Shown: positions 28,753 to 37,500 of the stretch, piece after piece
Layout of the letters: every line of letters begins with the position of its first letter
Position numbering within the stretch: the first letter of the stretch is position 1
Assembly (NCBI GenBank): GCA_938021205.1
Contig: CALIGI010000020.1
Coordinates: 1-59,771 of the forward strand
Direction: 5' to 3'
Origin: an uncultured Pseudanabaenaceae cyanobacterium
Lineage (GTDB): Bacteria > Cyanobacteriota > Cyanobacteriia > PCC-9006 > JAAUQQ01
DNA: 59,771 nucleotides
Notes under the pieces: generated by a model
What the model saw: the letters and a program-made list of their open reading frames with translations, nothing else
Database searches by the model: none
Told to the model about the DNA's origin: nothing
Translations under genes and position numbers: made by a program

Positions 28753-30486
28753 ATGGCATCTTCAGCTAACCCCAACCCGCTCCTATATCGCCTCACTTCA
28801 GTCAGCCGATCTGCCGTTGCCCTAGGCTTGAGCAGCGTCAATATTAGCTTGCCGGTTCTGCTACTCACCGCAGTTATTTTGGCCCAGGGCGATCGCAGCC
28901 TCCTGGCCCAAACGCCCTTTGAAGATGCCGCCCCCGCTGCCACCCGTTCTCCAGAGAACCAGCAGGCCTTTGAAAAGCGCATGGAGCGCATTCGCCAGGA
29001 ATTAAAACGGGCCCAGGACGAGGCGATCGAGGCTAGCTCACAGCCCGGCTTTAACCCAGAAATTCGCGACCCCAGCCCCAGCAATCCCGGCAGCTTTAGT
29101 AATCCAGGCCTACGCCCCAGCCTCAATTCCGGCTCAGAGCCCCCTGCACGCCCCGTACCCGGTCAGGGAAATGGCCAACAGTCCGGTTTTGAAGAACAGA
29201 AATTTGGCCGCTATCGCCTCGGTCCTGGAGATGTCCTATTTGTTAACGTTCAGCGCTTTCCCAACCTGAACTTACAAGGGCCGATTAACCCAGAAGGGGC
29301 GATCGTCCTTCCCCTAGCCGGAGCGGTCAAGGTTCAAGGTCTCACCGTCGCAGATGCCCAAGAGCGTATCCGCATGGCCCTAGATCGCTATGTGATTGAG
29401 CCCAACGTGGATCTGTCATTACTCTCCCAGCGCCCCGTGCGAGTCACGATCACGGGCAAAGTCGCCAGCCCTGGCTACTATCCCCTCACCAACCCCAACA
29501 TTTCCGAAGCGCTCCGCCTAGCAGGCGGTATCCAAGCCTCCGCAGACTTGCGCCGCGTCACCATACGCCGTGCTCTCAATGATGGTCGCACCATCCAGCA
29601 GCAGCTGGATCTCTACTCCCCATTAGTAACCGGAGCCAATCCACCAAAGCTGCGCCTGGAAGATGGCGACATCATTGAAGTCCCCCAGCTCACCGTGGCA
29701 AACACACAAGACTACGATCGCAGCTTCGTCTCCAGCTCTACCCTAGCCTCCCAGCAACCCGTCCAAGTCACCGTGGTCGGCGAAGTCTCCCGCCCCGGCT
29801 TCTACGTACTGCAAACCGGCCGCGTTGCCGAAGCACTCCTCGTCGCCGGGGGCAGCCTCAACTCCGCAGACCTACGTGCTGTAGAAGTACGTCGCACCCT
29901 CAGCAACGGAGCCCTTGCTTCGGAAAATGTAGACCTCTATTCTCCCCTCGCCGAAGGCACCCCGTTGCCCAACCTTCGCTTAGAAGAGGGCAACGTCGTC
30001 GCCGTCCCCAAACTGATGGATGTGGACGTCGCCAACTACAACCGCAACCTGATCGCCAAGTCAACCCTGGCCAAGCCGAACATCCGGGTGCGCCTACTCA
30101 GCTACGCCGCTGGCGGAGCCACAACCCTGAGCCTGCCCAGCGGCAGCACCTTCCGCGATGCCATCAACGGCATACCGCTAAATACCGCAAACCTACGCAC
30201 CATGGCCCTAGTACGCTACGACCCCGATACAGGCCAAGCCATCAACCAGGAAATCAACGGCAAGGATGCACTCCTAGGCAACCCCAATTCCGACTTGCCC
30301 CTACAGGATAACGATGTCGTCGTCATTGGCCGCAGCACGATCGCCAAAATCAGCTTTGCCCTCAACACCTTTACCCAGCCTTTCAGAGATGTCCTAGGCT
30401 TCCTGCTGTTCTTCGATTCCATTAGCGATAGCGCCTCAAACATATTCAGGCCTGGCAGTAGTAGTAGTAGTAGTCGCAGTCGCTAA
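28753..30486 (+). CDS. Polysaccharide export protein, Wza-like, with SLBB domains
   Basis: Outer-membrane or periplasmic export protein for exopolysaccharide. After an N-terminal hydrophobic segment (about 34-58) and a disordered Pro/Asn/Ser linker comes the Poly_export domain, beginning RLGPGDVLFVNVQRFPN (about 156). SLBB domains begin at about 226 (VRVTITGKVASPGYYPL), 338 (VQVTVVGEVSRPGFYVL) and, more divergent, 436 onward. The ATG at 28753 is chosen so that the export signal lies near the start; the frame is open 50 codons further up. No lipobox Cys is evident. The protein ends in a Ser repeat encoded by an AGT microsatellite. Operon-like with the next gene (98 bases). Confidence 0.88.
   Translation: MASSANPNPLLYRLTSVSRSAVALGLSSVNISLPVLLLTAVILAQGDRSLLAQTPFEDAAPAATRSPENQQAFEKRMERIRQELKRAQDEAIEASSQPGFNPEIRDPSPSNPGSFSNPGLRPSLNSGSEPPARPVPGQGNGQQSGFEEQKFGRYRLGPGDVLFVNVQRFPNLNLQGPINPEGAIVLPLAGAVKVQGLTVADAQERIRMALDRYVIEPNVDLSLLSQRPVRVTITGKVASPGYYPLTNPNISEALRLAGGIQASADLRRVTIRRALNDGRTIQQQLDLYSPLVTGANPPKLRLEDGDIIEVPQLTVANTQDYDRSFVSSSTLASQQPVQVTVVGEVSRPGFYVLQTGRVAEALLVAGGSLNSADLRAVEVRRTLSNGALASENVDLYSPLAEGTPLPNLRLEEGNVVAVPKLMDVDVANYNRNLIAKSTLAKPNIRVRLLSYAAGGATTLSLPSGSTFRDAINGIPLNTANLRTMALVRYDPDTGQAINQEINGKDALLGNPNSDLPLQDNDVVVIGRSTIAKISFALNTFTQPFRDVLGFLLFFDSISDSASNIFRPGSSSSSSRSR
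30457..30474 (+). repeat. (AGT)6 microsatellite in the export gene
   Basis: Six AGT codons in a row encode serines 569-574 at the very C-terminus, just before Arg-Ser-Arg. Trinucleotide slippage here would change only the length of a Ser tail without breaking the frame. Confidence 0.85.
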
Positions 30487-30583
30487 TCAGATGGTTCATA
30501 TAACCCCCTGAATTCACGATCCCCGTCAGCCCCAGCCTTAACCTTCGAACAGCACCCAACGCCCTCCCTTTCACCCTGCTGCC

Positions 30584-32809
30584 ATGTCCTTCGTCAAGCG
30601 CTACCTCATCGCCCTCGGCAAATACAAGTGGATCCCCGTGGCCAGCATTGCCACCACCACTACCATTGCCGGGCTATTGAGCCTAGCCCAAACCGAACCG
30701 ACACCCCAGTTCCAGGGGCGCGGAGCCCTCACCCTCAGCCAACCCTCAGCTACCTTTTCAGAAACCGGTAGCCAAATCCAACAAGCGGGTCAGCAACTCA
30801 CAAGAGAAGCACTCCTGGCGGACAACATCATTGAAGCAACCGCCCAACGAGCTTCCTTAGACCCCGAAGCCATGGTTCGCAAGCTTCAGGTCGCCGTACA
30901 GGTACCCAACGCTGAAGAAGGAACTCCATTTCTCGTTGGCATCAACTACGTCAGCAGCAATCCAGAGGAAGCCACCATTGTGGTGGAGACCCTTATGGAA
31001 AGCATGATCGAGCAAAGCCGCATCATCAACTCCCAGCGCCTCATTTCTCGCATCGAAGAAATCCAAAAGCGCCTACCGGAGGTAACCCAGGAGCTGCGAA
31101 GCGCAGAGCGAAATCTCCAGGACTATAACCGCCGAGAAGAAGCCGATATTCTTGCGGCCCGCAGCGGCAGCCTAGTGGGTGCCCTAGCAGGATCAAAAGA
31201 GCAGCAGCGCCAAATTCGCCTCACCCTAGAAGGCGTCGATGCCCAAATTAACAGTCTAGAAAGCCGCCTCGGCCTGAGTGCCGACCAAGCCTACGTCTCC
31301 TCCGCCCTCAGTGCTGATCCAATCATCGCCAACTTACGGGCTCAGATTTATCAAACGGAGTCCCAGCTCAATATCCGCAGCCGAGATCTGCGGGCTGAGC
31401 ACCCCGAAATAATCGAGCTGCAAAACCAACTCAATGCCTACAACGACTTGCTCCGCCAGCGGGCTAACGAAGTCGTGGGTGGCAACGGATTAACCGCCTC
31501 CATTGCAGTTTCCGGAAGCGCTCCCCTGCTGCGTCAAAATAGCAGTCTGGACCCCACTCGCCAACAGCTCGCAAATACCCTCGTGAGCCTCCAAACCCAA
31601 AAGGACACCCTGGAGCAGCAGTACAAGGCCTCTCTACAAACCGAACAGCAACTCAGGGGCGAATATGCCTCTATTCCCAATAAACAGCTAGAGCAGCAGC
31701 GCCTAGCCCAAGAAACTGCCCTGAAAAAGTCTCTCTATGACCGCATCCAGGCTGCTTTGATTGACGCCCAAGCCGCAGAAGCAGAAACCAGCACGAGCCT
31801 GCAAGTGGCTCGCCCCTTCAGCGTCGAACCCTTGGAATTGGCTGCCCCCATCAATCCCATCATGTTTATGCTAGGTGGCAGTGGTCTGGGGCTACTCGTG
31901 GGGGGGGCCTTGGTCTTCCTGTTCAGCATGTTGGAAGGCCGCTTCTACACGAAGGAAGAAATCCAAGAAGCCCTACGTCAGCAAGGTGCCCCCATCCTGG
32001 AAATGCTGCCTTTAATGGAAGTGCGCCTGCCGGTGGGCATGGAAGACGATGGCCGCACCGTCGCCGTGATCACCGAAGAGGGCTCGCCTTACCTCAATGC
32101 CTATGAGCACCTACGTAGCACCCTGCGCCGGGTGGGGGGCAAGGGGGCTAAGGTTGTTTTGGTCACGAGTTCCGGTGCCCAGGAAGGTAAAACTCATTGC
32201 GCTTATAACCTGGCGATCGCCTCTGCCCGTGCAGGTAAGCGCACCGCCCTGATTGAGGCAGACCTACGCAAACCATCCCTGATCGAATCCCTCGGCGTGG
32301 CTCCAGACATTGGTGCCACTCTGGAACCTTTGCATTACTACGGCAGCACGGGTGATTGTATTCGCTTGGTCCCCAGCCTAGAGAACCTCTACATCGTCCC
32401 CAGCACTGGCCCTCAACGTCAGCCCGCTGCCATCCTAGAATCCAGCGAGATTAAAAACCTTCTGGATGAATGCCGGGGCCGCTTCGATTTTGTGGTAGTC
32501 GATTCCCCATCCATCCTGCGCTATAACGATGCCATTCTTCTGGAGCCCATGGTGGATGGCTTCATCGTCGTCACACGTCCAGGTCAAACCAAGGAAAGCT
32601 TGCTGAGCGAGACCCTAGAGGTCATTAGCGAGAGCCAGATTCCCTTCTTTGGTGCCGTTATTAACGGGGCAGATATTCCCATCATTGATGACTTCCATCC
32701 AGATCACGATGACTTCGGAGGTCTGGATGAGGATGAGTTTCTTGCCGGAGTGACAGGCCCATCCGAGGATGGGGCCTACAGCGAATTTCAAGAACTGACT
32801 CCCCTCTAA
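30584..32809 (+). CDS. Wzc/GumC-like polysaccharide chain-length regulator with BY-kinase domain
   Basis: 741 residues: a Wzz domain with transmembrane helices near 16-36 and 426-446, a long periplasmic coiled-coil (about 150-400), and a cytoplasmic bacterial tyrosine-kinase ATPase domain. The Walker A is SSGAQEGKTHCAYNLA (about 530), the A' region IEADLRKPSL, and Walker B FDFVVVDSPSIL (about 634). The usual C-terminal Tyr cluster is absent: the tail is acidic with one Tyr (GAYSEF). It presumably works with the Wza-like protein just upstream to assemble the trans-envelope export channel and set polymer length. Confidence 0.9.
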   Translation: MSFVKRYLIALGKYKWIPVASIATTTTIAGLLSLAQTEPTPQFQGRGALTLSQPSATFSETGSQIQQAGQQLTREALLADNIIEATAQRASLDPEAMVRKLQVAVQVPNAEEGTPFLVGINYVSSNPEEATIVVETLMESMIEQSRIINSQRLISRIEEIQKRLPEVTQELRSAERNLQDYNRREEADILAARSGSLVGALAGSKEQQRQIRLTLEGVDAQINSLESRLGLSADQAYVSSALSADPIIANLRAQIYQTESQLNIRSRDLRAEHPEIIELQNQLNAYNDLLRQRANEVVGGNGLTASIAVSGSAPLLRQNSSLDPTRQQLANTLVSLQTQKDTLEQQYKASLQTEQQLRGEYASIPNKQLEQQRLAQETALKKSLYDRIQAALIDAQAAEAETSTSLQVARPFSVEPLELAAPINPIMFMLGGSGLGLLVGGALVFLFSMLEGRFYTKEEIQEALRQQGAPILEMLPLMEVRLPVGMEDDGRTVAVITEEGSPYLNAYEHLRSTLRRVGGKGAKVVLVTSSGAQEGKTHCAYNLAIASARAGKRTALIEADLRKPSLIESLGVAPDIGATLEPLHYYGSTGDCIRLVPSLENLYIVPSTGPQRQPAAILESSEIKNLLDECRGRFDFVVVDSPSILRYNDAILLEPMVDGFIVVTRPGQTKESLLSETLEVISESQIPFFGAVINGADIPIIDDFHPDHDDFGGLDEDEFLAGVTGPSEDGAYSEFQELTPL

Positions 32810-32914
32810 ACCTTGGTTTTAACTGACCAAGACAGAGCCGTACCACTCATTGAGAATTTGCTTTCGCAGAAATCGCCTAAACAGACGTGATTAGAGCTCT
32901 TGCATAAATCCTGG

Positions 32915-33003
32915 CTCTCTCCCTAAATCCCTCCCAAGCTTGGGAGAGGAACTTTGGAGGTTCCCTTCCCCCGGGTTTGGGGGCAAGGGGTCGGGAGATG
33001 GGG
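32915..33003. repeat. Intergenic inverted-repeat element (TCCCAAGCTTGGGA type)
   Basis: A 16-bp perfect palindrome CTCCCAAGCTTGGGAG (32931-32946) is followed by a second hairpin (CCCTTCCCCC / GGGGGCAAGGG). Such paired hairpins between genes are common in cyanobacteria and may also end the upstream export transcript. No coding content. Confidence 0.65.
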
Positions 33004-33028
33004 GCGGATTTGCATTCGTGCAAGCGGT

Positions 33029-34228
33029 CTATTGACCGAAACCGGTCATCGCCACAACTTTACGAAGACCAAAGCTGAGGGCATCAGCCTGGGTCACTCT
33101 GGCGGCAGTGGCGAGCAGATTCTCTTCATTCACCCAGTTCTGATAATTGTCTTCGGACTGGGCTGGGAAACCATTCGGGAGCTCGGCGACGAGTGTTTTT
33201 CCATTGGGGATATATTCCTCCATGGCCCGCTTGATTGCCTCAAAGCGACGGTCTTGATCTCGACGAACATTCTTGTAACCATTGCCCAAGCCTGGCGCAT
33301 CCCAGGCTCGGCGCTCGGGGTGCCAGTAGGACCAAGAGCGAGCTTCTTTAATCTGCTCCTCGAGATCTTCTTCTAGGCTGCGCATTTTGACGAGGCGATC
33401 GATATATCCTCCCTGGGCAAGTCCCGCAGCCTCACTCTGGTTGATCAAGTCCAGCCCGTTGAGAATTTCAAGCGGAGTGAGCACAATGCTATTTTCTTGG
33501 GCCTGGTGCTGGAGCTGCTGATAAAAGCCCCGCAGGCGATGCATTTGTTCCTGGTCGGCAATGTCTGGCAGGGACTGAGCTGCGGCAATGTCTCGCTTGG
33601 CAGCAACGGATGCTTCGGCTCGCACGGCGCTGGTACGTTCAAGCGGAAAATGTTGGTAGCTGAACGTGCCAAAGTTATCCGCTCCATTGCCAGGATCTTG
33701 GTGCCAGTAGTAGGCGGAGTTTTTGGCACCATCGGGCTGGCGAGTGCCTTCAGCATTGCCGATCGCCACGGCAATGGGGGAATCGGAACCTTGCTCCCAC
33801 CATTGAGCGGGGATGGGGTCTGGATGATTTGTACTCGCTTTTATGTTCTGGACTGTACTAGGGGCGATCGCCGAAACATGCCCAGGTTGACTGGCTTCTT
33901 GGGGCATCATGACCTGATCCACCATCCCAAGCTGCCCCGCATAGGACTTAACCACAGCCGCCGATGCAGGAGGATTAGTTACGGCATCCAGATCGAGCTT
34001 ATCCCCCGAGGGAGCGACCTGCCTTGCTATGGCCTGACGACTCCCAAACTCATCTAGTTCAAAGGACAGCGCGGTGAGAATTTCCGCCTGAACAGGTATC
34101 GCAAAAGTCACCGCCGTCGCACTCCCCAGCAGGAGCAACAGAGAATGCTGCAAAAGCCCCGTAAGCGGCAGGGCACGGTGAGAAACCAGAGTCGTAGCGG
34201 CCAATAGCAGAGCGGAATAATAGCCCAT
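33029..34228 (-). CDS. Secreted protein of unknown function with a possible muramidase-like motif
   Basis: 399 residues with a hydrophobic start (about 1-48, SLLLLLGSATAVTFAIPVQA) consistent with a signal sequence. The distinctive part starts IAVAIGNAEGTRQPDGAKNS (about 152-171), then YYWHQDPGNGADNFGTFSYQH, and later LTPLEILNGLDLINQSEA, AQGGYIDRLVKMR and DAPGLGNGYKNVRRDQDRR. I know this set from cyanobacterial proteins without assigned function. The AEGT box resembles the catalytic Glu region of lambda-type lysozymes (WSEGT), which is only an analogy. Divergent from the hybrid kinase with a long palindrome between. Confidence 0.65.
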   Translation of the reverse strand: MGYYSALLLAATTLVSHRALPLTGLLQHSLLLLLGSATAVTFAIPVQAEILTALSFELDEFGSRQAIARQVAPSGDKLDLDAVTNPPASAAVVKSYAGQLGMVDQVMMPQEASQPGHVSAIAPSTVQNIKASTNHPDPIPAQWWEQGSDSPIAVAIGNAEGTRQPDGAKNSAYYWHQDPGNGADNFGTFSYQHFPLERTSAVRAEASVAAKRDIAAAQSLPDIADQEQMHRLRGFYQQLQHQAQENSIVLTPLEILNGLDLINQSEAAGLAQGGYIDRLVKMRSLEEDLEEQIKEARSWSYWHPERRAWDAPGLGNGYKNVRRDQDRRFEAIKRAMEEYIPNGKTLVAELPNGFPAQSEDNYQNWVNEENLLATAARVTQADALSFGLRKVVAMTGFGQ

Positions 34229-34306
34229 GGGTTGAATATCCTTCGGTCTTGAGACGCAGAAATGAATGCCGTTCAGATGGCGTTAGTTCAATTGCCATAA
34301 CAGGAT

Positions 34307-34346
34307 AATAGTACAAAAAAACTATAAATAGTTTTTTTGTACTATT
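34307..34346. repeat. Perfect 18-bp-arm palindrome between divergent genes
   Basis: AATAGTACAAAAAAACTA (34307-34324) and its exact reverse complement (34329-34346) flank the loop TAAA. It is very AT-rich and lies about 80 bases before the secreted-protein start and 218 before the kinase start. It may be an operator for a dimeric regulator, a cruciform, or a transcript hairpin. A T7 run on one arm could also terminate transcription. Confidence 0.85.
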
Positions 34347-34563
34347 AAAATTCTTCGCCATTCCAGTCAGTCTTGCCCCAGTCCTAGAAATATCCCCAAG
34401 AAGAGGATGAGAAACATGATGAACATTGAGGGTTCTCTTCAATGTTTTGATGCTTTGCCAAAAAAATAGACCACAGGGACTTTCCCAATCCTTAGAGAGC
34501 ATCCTATGGTGGACTGACGGCCACTCAGTATTTGTACCATCAGCAATTAAAACCTGGAGCAGG

Positions 34564-37500
34564 ATGCAGGTCGCAACGTCATCCCATTGGTACGAGCTTA
34601 ATGTTGAAAGCTGCGGAACCATTCTCTCGGCAGAAACCTCCGTGGGGAATGCGATCGCCTGGCTGCAATCCAACCCCGAGGGATGCCTTTGGGTGAGCCG
34701 CCGCCGCGAGAACCTTTCAGCCGATTCTCCCTCCGCCGCCTTCCAGATCAAGGGTTACGTCACAGCCAGTCAGCTTCTAGCCGTCATTGCCACACCATCT
34801 CAGACCAACCCCCTGGAACAAAACTTGGGCGAGATTGCTCAGCCCAGCTCGGTCCTATCTCGCCCAGCAACACCGTCTGCCTCTGATCGCCAAATTGCCC
34901 TCCAAGCCTTAGCCGAAAGCAACGCGCTCCACTTTCTGGTTGCAGATGACCAACAGCAAGTCCTAGGACAACTCTCCCGCGAAGCGCTGCAACAGGCCCT
35001 TATTAATCAACTCCTCCTGCAAGTGCCAGCTCCCCAGGGCATGGTTCAGCCCCCGGAACGACCCCAGCCCAGTCTGGCTCAACCGCAGGCGGCGACCCAG
35101 GAGCCTCAACATACAGCAGTGGCCCAGGTTACCCCCACCGTTCAACCTGCCCTTCAAACGGCCCTTGCTCAACTGAGCCAGGCCCTCAAAGCCTTAGAGG
35201 CAAATGACCAGGCCCAATCTAAGCTCCAGTACCGCATTGCCTTTGAGGCCCTCCTCACCCAAATTTCCACCCAGTTCCTCAATTTACGGGAGGAGGAAAT
35301 TGACCCCGCCCTTTACGAGGCGTTGGCTCGTACCGCCACCTTCACCGACTGCGATCGCGCCTGCATTTTTCTGTATAACCATGATGGCAGCGAAGCCCAC
35401 TGCTGCCACGAGTGGAACCGCGACAATCTCATTCCATTCACCAAGCCCCTCCGCTCCATCCTGCGTCACGCCTTCCCCTGGTCCCTGGGGCAGATGCAAC
35501 AGCAACAAGCCATTCATATCCCCGATGTGGAAGCCCTGCCCATTGAAGCGAGCCCCGAGCGCGAAGCCGCTCAACAACTCCAAGCCCGTTCCTATGTCGT
35601 ACTGCCCCTTCACTTCTCAGAACAGCCCATAGGGTGGCTCGCCTTTTACGCAGTTCATCGAGCCAAGACTTGGACTTCTGAGGATCTCAAGCAACTAGAG
35701 ACCTTGAGCAGCATCATCGCGGGAGTTATTGCTCGCCAGCAAGCTGAAGCCGCACTACTCGAAAGCGAAGCCAGGTTTGCCCAACTGGCAGAAAATCTCG
35801 ATCAGATTTTCTTTATCTACCAAGCAGATCCCTACAGGCTGCTCTATATCAGTCCTGCCTATGAGAAAATTTGGGGTCTTTCTAGCCAAGCGCTGTACGA
35901 AGAACCAGACCATTGGTACAGCATAGTCCACCCCGAAGACCATGACCGAGTCAAGCTGGAAATGGAACGCCGCCGGAGCGAAGGTATCAGTGTGGACTTG
36001 GAATATCGCATCCTCCATCCCGAGGGGCATGAGCGGTGGGTTCGATCTCGCAGCTTTCCACTACGGGATGCCACAGGCCGCATTTATCGCTTAGCAGGTT
36101 TGACCGAGGATGTCAGCGATCGCCACCGAGATGAAGCCGCTCTCGCTCGCTCCGAAGCTAAATTCTCCCAGGCATTCCACTTAAATCCCATTCCCATGTG
36201 CATCACCGTCATGGGGGAAGGCCGCTATCTAGAAGTCAATGATGCCTTCTGCCAACATTCAGGGTTTACCCGCGAAGAACTACTTGGCAACACAGTCTGG
36301 GATCTAGACATGATCGTGGACCCATCCCAATACCAAGCAATCCATGAAGCAATAATCAGTCAAGGTCGTTTTCAAACGATGGAGCTGCACAGCCGCGATC
36401 GCCAGGGTCAAATTCGTATCACACTCAGCTCCGGCATTCGTCTTGACGGCGAGGGGCAAGAACGGGTTCTGACCATTGCCAGAGACATCACCGAACAGCG
36501 CCAACAGGAAACCCAGCGCCAACAAACAGAGCAAGCCCTGCGCCAAGCGAGCCAGACTGCGGAGTCTGCCAATCGAGCCAAAAGCGACCTACTGGCGACG
36601 GTGAGCCATGAAATTCGCACTCCCCTGAGCGCGATTCTCAGCATGAGTAACCTACTCCTAGAAGAAGGGCTACCTCCCCCACAGCGAGAGCATATGGAAG
36701 TGCTGCGCAAGGGCGGATGCGAGCTGCTCTCCATGCTAGATGAAGTCCTGGACTTCTCCCGGCAAGATGCCCTAGAAAGCAACCAATTTTCCCTCGACAT
36801 TACCTCCTTTGAGCTTGCCAATTGCATCGATGAAGTGTTGAAACTGTTTTTCTCCCAGGCCCAAGCAAAGGGTCTAACCTTGCAAGCCGAGATCTCTCCC
36901 CTGGTGGAGCCCACCCTGGTGAGCGATCGCCAGCGCCTTAAGCAAATTCTCAAGAATCTGCTGAGCAACGCCATCAAGTTCACCCAGGCTGGGCAAATCA
37001 CAGTCCAGATCAGTCCCTGTTCAATTACCCAAACCGATGTGCTCTTCTCGGTACGAGACCAGGGCCTGGGCATCAGCCAAACGGGCCTAGACAAGCTATT
37101 TAAACCCTTTAGCCAAGCAGATGCTTCCATTGCCCAGCGCTATGGTGGCACCGGCCTGGGGCTCAATATTTGCGATCGCATGCTCCGTCGCCTCGGAGGC
37201 AAAATTTGGGTCGAAAGCGGTGGCAACATCGGCGGCAATCCACCGGAAGGATGGGCGATGCGCCAGGGCAAGCCCAGCCCTGACTCAGCAGAAACGCACC
37301 CCGGCAACCATTTCTACTTCAACCTGCCGCAAGTCTTCTCACCTGAAGTCGAAGCAGCGACTCTAGGCCGAATAAGCCATGCCTCCACAGCCCAAGCCAG
37401 CATCGCCACGGAGACTGAGCTATCGCCAGTCACGAACCTCGAACTCCCACCCGCATCGATCAACATACTGCTCGTGGAGGATATCGAACTCAACCAGCGA

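Noticed and set aside
34059..34751. 230-codon minus-strand ORF overlapping the start of the hybrid kinase
   Set aside because: Overlaps the palindrome and two better-supported genes; the translation has no domain and no signal peptide and looks like a shadow.
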